DNA of 6,516 bases from Nitrospira sp. ST-bin4 (GTDB lineage Bacteria; Nitrospirota; Nitrospiria; Nitrospirales; Nitrospiraceae): the NCBI GenBank assembly GCA_002083565.1, contig MSXM01000038.1, positions 1 to 6,516 on the forward strand, in the 5' to 3' direction. Shown one piece after another: positions 1-5,754 of the stretch. The notes under the pieces were generated by a model. It did not search any database, was not told the DNA's origin, and saw nothing but the letters and a program-made list of their open reading frames with translations. The stretch's first letter is position 1; each line of letters begins with the position of its first letter. The translations under genes and the position numbers were made by a program.

Positions 1-2
1 GT

Positions 3-110
3 CACGCAGCCAGCTTGATTTTCAAGACAGTTGCTGACCCTGATGGATTTGGCTTTGTTATAGGTTTTGAAATTCAGAATGTCCCTCTTTTCTCGCCCCC
101 ACTCAGGTAG
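3..110 (+). CDS. Possible C-terminal tail of a gene cut by the left edge
   Basis: An open frame runs from the left edge to a TAG at 108-110 and gives 35 residues, including FGFVIGFEIQNVP. The other two forward frames stop almost at once. The residue mix, alternating hydrophobic and polar with several Gly and Phe, resembles the end of a beta-rich globular protein. However, an open stretch this short is expected by chance fairly often. I do not recognise a family. If real, it is transcribed in the same direction as the hydrolase lipoprotein gene that starts about 120 bp downstream, and shares its AT-richer composition. The alternative is non-coding spacer. Confidence 0.3.
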   Translation, partial: HAASLIFKTVADPDGFGFVIGFEIQNVPLFSPPLR

Positions 111-149
111 AAAGATTGTGCCGCTCATTCATTCTAGTGGCGATTCGCC

Positions 150-178
150 TTGAATCATTTTTGTAGGAGAGCTATCTT
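150..178 (+). promoter_or_regulatory. Weak candidate sigma-70-type promoter for the hydrolase gene
   Basis: TTGAAT at 150-155 (4 of 6 matches to the -35 consensus) and TATCTT at 173-178 (4 of 6 to the -10) are separated by exactly 17 nt and lie about 50 bp before the GTG start at 229. A 7-bp inverted repeat (GTAGGAG at 163-169, CTCCTAC at 187-193) overlaps the spacer and the predicted transcription start. It could be an operator or a leader hairpin. The match quality is modest and such matches occur by chance in AT-rich DNA. Confidence 0.25.
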
Positions 179-228
179 CCTGAGGCCTCCTACCTCTCCC
201 TATTCGCTGAATGTAAGGTATCTAAACT

Positions 229-1671
229 GTGAAGTCATTTGCTTGGCAGATATTAACTTCTCTTTGTACTGCCGTCCTAGTTTCTTGTAGTAGCTATTCG
301 CCTCCGATCCTTTCCCAGGCAGGGTGTTTGCCGGGCAGAGGACAGCCCTCATGTTTTTATAAGCAAGACCCTAAGAGCAAGAACACGAAACTGCTTGTTT
401 TCGTGCACGGAATCTTTGGGAGTAGTGCCACAGCATGGGGAGATCCACAGACGGGTGCCTTTTGGCCCAAGATGGCTAGTGAGGATAATCGGTTCAAAGA
501 TGTTGATATCTACCTCGTTAACTATTACGCCCCACATTTCCACGGAGCGCCGAGTATTCACGAAACTGCTGTTAATGAGTTAGGACGTCTGAAGAGTAGA
601 AACGTGTTTGGCCATTACAATGAAATCTATTTTGTGACTCACAGCATGGGAGGCCTCGTTACTAAATCCATGCTCGTGCAGCTAAATCGAGGGGATGATG
701 AGCAATTACTGCGAAGGGTAAAAGGAGTTGTATTTCTCGGGACGCCAGCTCAAGGGGCTGGCCTCGCCAAGCTTGGCTCTTGGCTTTCAATGAACATCCA
801 GCTCCAAGATCTTGAGCCAATGCATTTTAATACCTACCTCCAAGGGCTAGAGGATCAGTGGGTGCAGCTTATGGAAGATAGGGACAAAGCAAAAGGATTC
901 TTCCCAAGGGCATACTGTGCTTATGAAACCCTTGCGACTGGTATTTCCATAGTGGTTCCGAGAGAAACGGCCGCTTCAAGATGTGATGACCCGCTACATT
1001 CGATGCCTCTGAATCACTCTGGACTGGCAACGCCGACAGGCATAGAGGATGATCCATATCTTTGGGTAATGGCAACGATCGCTAATACTTCAACTGCGAG
1101 TGTAGGACGCGAAAAAGCTGATGTGCGTAAGGTAGAGGCCAATGATGATGTAATACATATAGAGTGTCATTGGGGACTGATGCCAAAGGTGTTGCCTCCA
1201 GATGGAAGGATCTATGCAATGGTTTTTCACCAGGGAGCGATCGATTTTGACGGGGGCGGGCTGACTGAATACTTCGGTCCACCAGGAGGCAAGCAGAGTT
1301 GGGGATCTGAGGATGGTTTATCGACGGGGCTTAAATGCCAGGTCACAAATTACGGGAAAGCGGTTATGTTTAATACGCAGATCACAGTTAACTTGCTTTA
1401 CACCGAGGTTGTTAGAGATAAAGAAAATCCCAAGTCATTGAGGTCGGGGACGGCAAGGCATTCTCGTAAATGGATACTGCCGATCGCGAAGTTAGATGTT
1501 GGGCATAACAACCCGTTTGTGTTTTATGTCTGGAACCAGAGTAAGTGGTTCGTGCAGACTATCTTTCCGAAATTTGCGATTGCCCAAAAAGCCGGAGTGA
1601 CAACAAGGAGTGTTGTCCAGTTGATACTCTCGGATTTCGAAAGCATGCTCCCGCCAAGTATAGAGCAGTGA
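229..1671 (+). CDS. Lipoprotein with SERAC1/DUF676-like alpha/beta-hydrolase domain and unknown C-terminal domain
   Basis: Predicted membrane-anchored serine hydrolase of 480 residues; its substrate is unknown. The GTG start at 229 has an AAGG ribosome site at 215-218, 10 nt upstream. The N-terminus is a signal peptide ending in the lipobox LVSC, with Cys20 as the lipidation site. Residues about 54-290 form the hydrolase domain. It shows the VFVHG oxyanion-loop motif (His60-Gly61), the nucleophile elbow THSMGG with Ser139 (Thr replaces the usual first Gly of GxSxG), and FLGTPAQG at 169-176. AYETLAT (Glu233) and NHSGLATP (His263) match the places where SERAC1-like hydrolases carry the acid and the histidine of the triad. 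Residues about 300-470 form a second domain with GGGLTEYFG (342-350) and CQVTNYG (370-376), whose function I do not know. The gene is more AT-rich than its right-hand neighbours and uses ATA, AGA and AGG codons often, which suggests transfer. The fold is confident. Lipase, esterase or deacylase activity cannot be told apart from the sequence. Confidence 0.85.
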   Translation: MKSFAWQILTSLCTAVLVSCSSYSPPILSQAGCLPGRGQPSCFYKQDPKSKNTKLLVFVHGIFGSSATAWGDPQTGAFWPKMASEDNRFKDVDIYLVNYYAPHFHGAPSIHETAVNELGRLKSRNVFGHYNEIYFVTHSMGGLVTKSMLVQLNRGDDEQLLRRVKGVVFLGTPAQGAGLAKLGSWLSMNIQLQDLEPMHFNTYLQGLEDQWVQLMEDRDKAKGFFPRAYCAYETLATGISIVVPRETAASRCDDPLHSMPLNHSGLATPTGIEDDPYLWVMATIANTSTASVGREKADVRKVEANDDVIHIECHWGLMPKVLPPDGRIYAMVFHQGAIDFDGGGLTEYFGPPGGKQSWGSEDGLSTGLKCQVTNYGKAVMFNTQITVNLLYTEVVRDKENPKSLRSGTARHSRKWILPIAKLDVGHNNPFVFYVWNQSKWFVQTIFPKFAIAQKAGVTTRSVVQLILSDFESMLPPSIEQ

Positions 1672-1714
1672 AGTGCGGGCGCTCGATTATCACTGTCAGA
1701 GCCGTATTGCGCGT

Positions 1715-1742
1715 TGTCCTTGGAAGAAGGAAACTAAGGACA
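1715..1742 (+). terminator. Weak candidate terminator after the hydrolase gene
   Basis: TGTCCTT (1715-1721) pairs perfectly with AAGGACA (1736-1742) across a 14-nt loop. It starts 43 bp after the hydrolase stop codon and is followed by TTCCATTTT. The stem is only 7 bp and AT-rich, and the T-tract is interrupted, so intrinsic termination is possible but not strong. Confidence 0.28.
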
Positions 1743-1777
1743 TTCCATTTTCATGCTATGGGTTGATTCGGCGATAA

Positions 1778-1808
1778 GGCAACCGTTTTGGACGCTTACG
1801 ATGTTGCC
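1778..1808. repeat. Imperfect inverted repeat between the hydrolase gene and udg
   Basis: GGCAAC (1778-1783) pairs with GTTGCC (1803-1808). Inside it CGT (1784-1786) can pair with ACG (1798-1800), leaving a 2-nt bulge. It lies 24-54 bp beyond the udg stop codon, so on the minus strand it could form a hairpin in the udg 3' end. No T-run follows in that direction, so it is not a standard intrinsic terminator. It could instead stabilise a transcript end, or mean nothing. Confidence 0.22.
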
Positions 1809-1831
1809 CCTTGCTGAAGTCCGCGGCCCAA

Positions 1832-2485
1832 CTATCCGAACAGATCCATCTGTGCCGGATGGGGCGGATCGATTTGCAACGTTGGGGCGGCTGGTGAGGC
1901 AGTGCCGGTGGTTTCGGTGGGTTTGGTGTTTCGATCTAGAAATTCTTTCAGCTTCTTGAAGTCTTCCTTCAGCGTGTCCATCAGATTGCCTTGGTGCAGG
2001 GCGGCGGCCGGGTGCAGGAGAGGGAAGAGGACGAAGTCCTTCATGTAGAAGGCCTGCGCCTTCACTTTCGTAATTCCCACTTTGCGTTCCAGGAGCGTCT
2101 GGGTTGCCCAGTTGCCCAAGGTGCAGACGAGCTTGGGGCGGATCATTTGAATCTGCTGCATCAGGAACGGTTTGCAGGTATCGACCTCGTCCGGTTCAGG
2201 GTCGCGATTGTCCGGCGGACGGCACTTGATCACGTTGGCGATATAAATCTGATCGCGTGAGAGGTTGGCCGAGGCCAGCAGATCGTTCAGGATTTTTCCC
2301 GCCGCGCCGACGAACGGTTCCCCCTTCAGGTCTTCGTTGGCGCCCGGCGCTTCGCCCACGAACATGATGCTTGCATGCGGATTGCCGACTCCGAACACGA
2401 CCTGGCTCCGTCCGAGCTTGGCCAATTTGCAGCGTTGGCAGTTGTGAAGAGATTTCGCAAGTTCTTGGAGCGGCGTGAGCGTCAT
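1832..2485 (-). CDS. udg: Type-4 (UdgA-like) uracil-DNA glycosylase
   Basis: A 217-residue base-excision repair enzyme that removes uracil, arising from cytosine deamination, from DNA in the cytoplasm. Family-4 signatures are all present: the active-site motif GEAPG (44-48) followed by ED, the PFVGAAGKIL segment, NVIKCRPPDNRDP with Asn84, and the late motif HPAA with His158. Four cysteines, C16, C19, C88 and C104, sit where family-4 enzymes bind a [4Fe-4S] cluster. After the catalytic core (about 1-183) comes a Pro/Thr/Ala-rich, probably flexible linker, and the protein ends in QMDLFG (212-217), which matches the beta-clamp-binding consensus. The ATG start at 2485 has only a weak GGGG ribosome site about 10 nt upstream, but it lies just downstream of a good promoter. 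The gene stands alone on its strand and diverges from the exported-protein gene. The family assignment is highly confident. Confidence 0.96.
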   Translation of the reverse strand: MTLTPLQELAKSLHNCQRCKLAKLGRSQVVFGVGNPHASIMFVGEAPGANEDLKGEPFVGAAGKILNDLLASANLSRDQIYIANVIKCRPPDNRDPEPDEVDTCKPFLMQQIQMIRPKLVCTLGNWATQTLLERKVGITKVKAQAFYMKDFVLFPLLHPAAALHQGNLMDTLKEDFKKLKEFLDRNTKPTETTGTASPAAPTLQIDPPHPAQMDLFG

Positions 2486-2516
2486 GGTTGAATAACCCCA
2501 GACGAAAATTCACGTT

Positions 2517-2545
2517 ATCTTAGGAAGGCAGGCTGGTGTTGTCAA
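2517..2545 (-). promoter_or_regulatory. Sigma-70-type promoter of udg
   Basis: Read on the minus strand, a perfect -35 hexamer TTGACA (2540-2545) is followed after exactly 17 nt by TAAGAT (2517-2522; 4 of 6 matches to the -10). The predicted transcript would start near 2510, leaving a leader of about 25 nt before the udg ATG. The -35 box overlaps the first codons of the divergent plus-strand gene if that gene starts at 2536, and the -10 box lies against that gene's ribosome site. Confidence 0.55.
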
Positions 2546-3228
2546 TGTGGCTGTGGACGGTTGAACCGGGACATCGGAGAAACGGGGGGCTACGCTTGAG
2601 AGGCTGGCCGGCGCTCCTCGGTCTGCTGGGCCTGTTGACTGTGCCTGCGTTGGTATCGGCGGCTTCGGTGGATGTGGTCGCGTGGAAAGATCAGTCTTTC
2701 TGCAGGAAGGTGGCGGCGTTATTCGGAGAACGGCCGACGCCCGATTCCGAGGTGTTCAAGACGGTGGAGTGGAAATCGGTCGAATTGAAGGGGCAGGGGC
2801 CGAAGACGAGGCACTGTTCCAGTCTCGAGCAGGCGCTGTTGGATCTGGACAACGATGGGACAAAGGATCTGGTGATCAAGGCGACGTTTTGCATGAAGGG
2901 CGCGCCGAGTGACAGCTTGTACGTGTTTCCTGCCGACAGCCGTGTCTTGGAACAGCTTTCCTGGCAGGACATGGCGCCTTTGTTGGCGACCAGCGACAAG
3001 TTCGAGCGTACGGGGGGCCGGTATCCACTGACTGCGCTTCCGATATCTTCCGAGTCGAGCAAGGGGAGTCCTGCCCTGAGTACGGTCTTCACCGTTCAGC
3101 CGTTCATTGTGGATGATCATCGGTATGTTGCAATGAGGGATGCTCGCGGCGAATGGACGGTGATCGCGAACTATCGGCGTGGCGAGCGGTTCGAGGATCT
3201 GTGCTATCTGCGGACGAAGCTGTCGTAG
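2536..3228 (+). CDS. Hypothetical exported protein with a DxDxDG calcium-loop-like motif
   Basis: I do not recognise the family. The 230-residue product has a hydrophobic stretch at about 24-40 ending in ALVSA, which fits a signal peptide cleaved after Ala42 and export to the periplasm. The mature part carries LDLDNDGTKDL (Asp103, Asp105, Asp107, Asp111), the loop seen in VCBS/FG-GAP-like repeats and calcium sites, but only one copy. Four cysteines (C56, C94, C119, C223) remain after cleavage and could form disulfides. Two starts are plausible. The GTG at 2536 has AGGAAGG (2522-2528) at 7 nt but gives a long, Arg-containing segment before the signal core. The TTG at 2596 has a G-run (2584-2589) at 6 nt, gives a compact signal peptide and leaves the udg promoter outside the gene. 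The longer form is given here. It diverges from udg and its stop abuts the stop of the convergent lipoprotein gene. Confidence 0.8.
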   Translation: MLSMWLWTVEPGHRRNGGLRLRGWPALLGLLGLLTVPALVSAASVDVVAWKDQSFCRKVAALFGERPTPDSEVFKTVEWKSVELKGQGPKTRHCSSLEQALLDLDNDGTKDLVIKATFCMKGAPSDSLYVFPADSRVLEQLSWQDMAPLLATSDKFERTGGRYPLTALPISSESSKGSPALSTVFTVQPFIVDDHRYVAMRDARGEWTVIANYRRGERFEDLCYLRTKLS

Positions 3229-3537
3229 CTATTCAACCCGGTATCCCTTCGCAGCTAAACAGGAATCGCGCATGGCCTGGATGGTCGAGATGCCATGCAG
3301 GGCGCGCGCATGATCGGCCGGGCTCTGAGGGCCAGGGCCAAAGGGGAAGGGTGAACGCTGGCTGAAGAAGTGCTGGTCGTTCGCCATCCGTGCTTTGTAC
3401 TCGCACTCCATATAATCTCGCTCCACGTCACGTTGACTGAGTCCGTGCGGAGATCTGCCGGTCTTGTACAGGTCTTGTGTGCAGCCGGTACCTGCCAGTA
3501 GCAGTGTCACTGCGAGCAGAGCGAGTCGGAATGTCAT
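3229..3537 (-). CDS. Small hypothetical lipoprotein
   Basis: A 102-residue protein with a typical lipoprotein signal: MTFR, a hydrophobic core (about 5-15), then GTGC with Cys19 as the likely lipidated residue. Gly at the -3 position of the lipobox is less common than Leu, Val or Ile, so the anchor is probable rather than certain. The mature part is small and polar, with ERDYMECEYKAR (Cys45), a Phe/Pro/Gly-rich stretch around 57-70, and a tail with SCLAAKGY (Cys93). C45 and C93 could pair. This layout recurs in small envelope lipoproteins of unknown function. The ATG at 3537 has an AGGA ribosome site about 7 nt upstream. The gene begins 31 nt after the hpnE stop on the same strand, so it may be the last gene of the HAD-hpnD-hpnE transcript. 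No role in hopanoid synthesis can be inferred from its sequence. Confidence 0.82.
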   Translation of the reverse strand: MTFRLALLAVTLLLAGTGCTQDLYKTGRSPHGLSQRDVERDYMECEYKARMANDQHFFSQRSPFPFGPGPQSPADHARALHGISTIQAMRDSCLAAKGYRVE

Positions 3538-3568
3538 CGTATGTTCCTACTTTCTTTCTGAGACAGGG

Positions 3569-4888
3569 TCAAGCCGGACGGCCTGCAATAATCTCTGCGC
3601 AGCGCGCGGCGCTGACGATCGCACTTTCGATATTGGCGGGCCAGCCTGTGTCGGTCCAGGCGCCGGCAATCACCAGATTGGTCACCGGACTCTGCTGAAT
3701 CGGCCTGAGTAAGGCCGCGCCAGGGTTGAGTGACAGCGCAGCCTGGTCCTGACGGGAGATTCCCTCGAACGACAGTGTGTCATGGTTGATATCCGGGAGC
3801 AGTGTGCGAAGTTCGGTACGCCCCAGAGTGGTCAGCTCTCCATCGCCTAACTCCATGAGCGGCGGATGGCTGATCACTGACAGCCGGTACCGGAGTGTGT
3901 GAGGTCCGTGGGATGTGATGGTGAGCTGGTGAAATGGCCGACCGGCCAGCAAGAGCAGCCGTGGGTGTGCCACCGTGGCACGGCCGGAAAACTGGACGGC
4001 AATCTCAGGCAAGGTTTGCAGTTCGCCGAGTTGTGCGAAATAGGCATAGCGTGTCAGCAGACGGTCCGGCAGCAGGGCCGGCAACTTCAGATGGGAGAGA
4101 GCGGCGACGTACCATTGGGCGCGCAGCTGGGAGCCATCGGACAGCCGGATGCCGCTGATCCCGTCCTGCCCGAAGCGAAGGTCCGGTATCTCTGTCTGGG
4201 GCAGGATCGTGGCGCCGTACTTTTCCATCGCCCGTTTCATGGGGGCGATGAAACGGTCTCCGACGGATCCATGCAGGCATGTGAGCCTGGCATCCATCGT
4301 GTGTCCGAGAAAGACGGTCGACAGCTGCTGGACAAAGACGGCGGCGGAGAGGCGTCCCAAGGCATTGCCGGTCAGCCATTGAATGAGCGGGCTCCAGATA
4401 CGTTCACGGGCCTCCTGACTTTGTCCAATCGACGCCAGCCATTCGTCTGCAAGCCGGCTGTTCAAGTCTGCGGGAAGTGACGCGGCCTGTTCCCAAATCT
4501 GTTCCAGGTGAGAAAAGAGATTCCAACGGTCATGCCAGGCCAGACCATGGAAGCCGAAGAGGCTGGTCATCCATTGGAGCGCGCCCGGGAGATGGGTGGA
4601 TCGATAGATCTCGATACGTCCATCGGGCAGCCGGAATTCGAGAGGAATCGTCGCGTCCGGTCTGATAGTTTCGCTCTGTTCGAGCGAGCGGAGCAGAGTC
4701 TGTGTTTTCCGGTGGCATCCGAAGAGCATCGGCGCCGCATCGATCGGGTCGGTTCCATACCCGTCTTGCCAGCTGGGATGGTCCAGCAGGGTGACGCGAT
4801 ATCCCTGTTCGCAAAGGAAATAGGCCGCCGTCAGTCCCGTCAAGCCGGCGCCTAGAATGAGTACGGTGGGTGGACTCTGAGTGGTCAC
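3569..4888 (-). CDS. hpnE: Hydroxysqualene dehydroxylase (FAD-dependent, HpnE)
   Basis: Catalyses the last step of the HpnCDE route, the reductive removal of the hydroxyl of hydroxysqualene to give squalene for hopanoid synthesis, at the cytoplasmic membrane. The 439-residue protein (counted from the GTG at 4888) opens with a Rossmann FAD site, VLILGAGLTGLTAAY, with GAGLTG at 13-18 and an acidic residue, Asp36, at the end of the second strand. MLFGCHRKT (about 54-62) aligns with the HVLLGCYxAT segment typical of HpnE. AGAWTDTGWPANIESA (408-423) is the C-terminal FAD-binding signature and is especially HpnE-like. The usual GGR after the second strand is not present: the stretch reads WQDGYGTDP. 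The frame stays open to a TTG at 4909. I prefer the GTG because it gives a GTGA overlap with the hpnD stop and the TTG has no properly spaced ribosome site. Length is normal for the family. Confidence 0.93.
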   Translation of the reverse strand: MTTQSPPTVLILGAGLTGLTAAYFLCEQGYRVTLLDHPSWQDGYGTDPIDAAPMLFGCHRKTQTLLRSLEQSETIRPDATIPLEFRLPDGRIEIYRSTHLPGALQWMTSLFGFHGLAWHDRWNLFSHLEQIWEQAASLPADLNSRLADEWLASIGQSQEARERIWSPLIQWLTGNALGRLSAAVFVQQLSTVFLGHTMDARLTCLHGSVGDRFIAPMKRAMEKYGATILPQTEIPDLRFGQDGISGIRLSDGSQLRAQWYVAALSHLKLPALLPDRLLTRYAYFAQLGELQTLPEIAVQFSGRATVAHPRLLLLAGRPFHQLTITSHGPHTLRYRLSVISHPPLMELGDGELTTLGRTELRTLLPDINHDTLSFEGISRQDQAALSLNPGAALLRPIQQSPVTNLVIAGAWTDTGWPANIESAIVSAARCAEIIAGRPA

Positions 4889-5754
4889 GAGAATCGGGAG
4901 CGAAACCAAATCCCCAATGCGATGGCCAGCCGATGGCTGGTGGACAGGCTGATACGCGGCCCAAAGACCCGATAGCCGGATCGTTCGATCTCTTTCAAGA
5001 TGCGGCTGTAAATCCCGCGCATGATTTCCGCGACCGTGAGGAACCGGCGTTCAGACGGTGACAGCGAGGCGAGGGCGGCATGGGCTTTTGCATAATACTC
5101 ATGGGCCCGGGTGGCCTCCTGTTTCATCAGCGCCGTGAATTCCGTGGAATAGGTTTTGGTCAGCAGGGCTTCTTCCGGGCAGTTACATGCGCGCAGATCG
5201 TTGAGCGGAAGATAAATGCGGCCTTCGTCCACGTCGACGCCGATATCGCGCAGGATATTGGTCAATTGGAAGGCCATGCCGAGCGACACCGCATAGTCTT
5301 GCGCGCGGGGCGAGGTGACGCCGAAGATATGCAGGCAAATCAGGCCCACAATGGACGCGACGCGGTAACAGTAGAGCGACAATTCGTCGAAGGTGACATA
5401 GCGATTGTGGAATAGATCCATCTCGACGCCATTGAGCAGTTCGTCGAAATAGGCTTTGGGGATGGAGAGAGCCTTAACGTGGTGCGAGAGGCTGACGGCG
5501 ATGGGGAAAGAGGGGCTGCCGCCGTATGCCGCTTCCAGTTCGTAGCGCCAGCGCCGGAGCTCTTCTTTCGGGTTGCTGTTGGCCGGCGGTTCATCGACGG
5601 CGCTGTCCACCGCTTTGCAGAAGGCATAGACCGTGTACATGGCGTTGCGTTTGGCTTTGGGCAGAAACAGAAACGAGTAATAGAAGTTGCTGCCGCTCTT
5701 CTTGGTATAGGCCGTACAGTAGGCTTGCGCGTCAGCAGCGTTCATGATGGCCAT
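4885..5754 (-). CDS. hpnD: Presqualene diphosphate synthase (HpnD)
   Basis: Squalene/phytoene synthase family enzyme that condenses two farnesyl diphosphates head-to-head into presqualene diphosphate, the first step of the HpnCDE squalene route. The 289-residue protein is all-helical and of normal length. The two Asp-rich metal/diphosphate motifs are intact: AVDSAVDE (Asp50, Asp54) and LRDIGVDVDEGRIYLP (Asp170, Asp174). Also present are NGVEMDL (108-114) and YCYRVASIVG (128-137), both typical of HpnD. An SGSNFYYSF segment near the N-terminus is likewise conserved. The ATG at 5754 overlaps the HAD gene by 13 nt. A second ATG at 5745 (residue 4) would give a 4-nt ATGA overlap with the HAD stop. 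Neither has a clear ribosome site, which fits translational coupling. The gene overlaps hpnE downstream. HpnC paralogues share the fold, but the motif details favour HpnD. Confidence 0.94.
   Translation of the reverse strand: MAIMNAADAQAYCTAYTKKSGSNFYYSFLFLPKAKRNAMYTVYAFCKAVDSAVDEPPANSNPKEELRRWRYELEAAYGGSPSFPIAVSLSHHVKALSIPKAYFDELLNGVEMDLFHNRYVTFDELSLYCYRVASIVGLICLHIFGVTSPRAQDYAVSLGMAFQLTNILRDIGVDVDEGRIYLPLNDLRACNCPEEALLTKTYSTEFTALMKQEATRAHEYYAKAHAALASLSPSERRFLTVAEIMRGIYSRILKEIERSGYRVFGPRISLSTSHRLAIALGIWFRSRFS

Noticed and set aside
163..193. Inverted repeat GTAGGAG/CTCCTAC considered as a terminator for the left-edge gene
   Set aside because: No T-run follows on either strand in the right orientation and the loop is 17 nt. 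It is kept only as a possible operator or leader element under the promoter entry.
1672..1831. Integration site or tRNA fragment at the composition boundary
   Set aside because: I found no tRNA-like cloverleaf, no direct repeat of the left edge, and no integrase or transposase gene in the window.
1753..1959. Plus-strand open frame starting in the spacer and running into udg
   Set aside because: More than half is antisense to the udg C-terminus. It has no good ribosome site and its translation resembles no known family.
3899..4480. Plus-strand open frame of 193 codons within hpnE
   Set aside because: Lies wholly antisense to hpnE, whose FAD and C-terminal signatures fix the coding frame. The product is Gly/Gln/Asp-rich with no recognisable motif, as expected for a shadow frame in GC-rich DNA.
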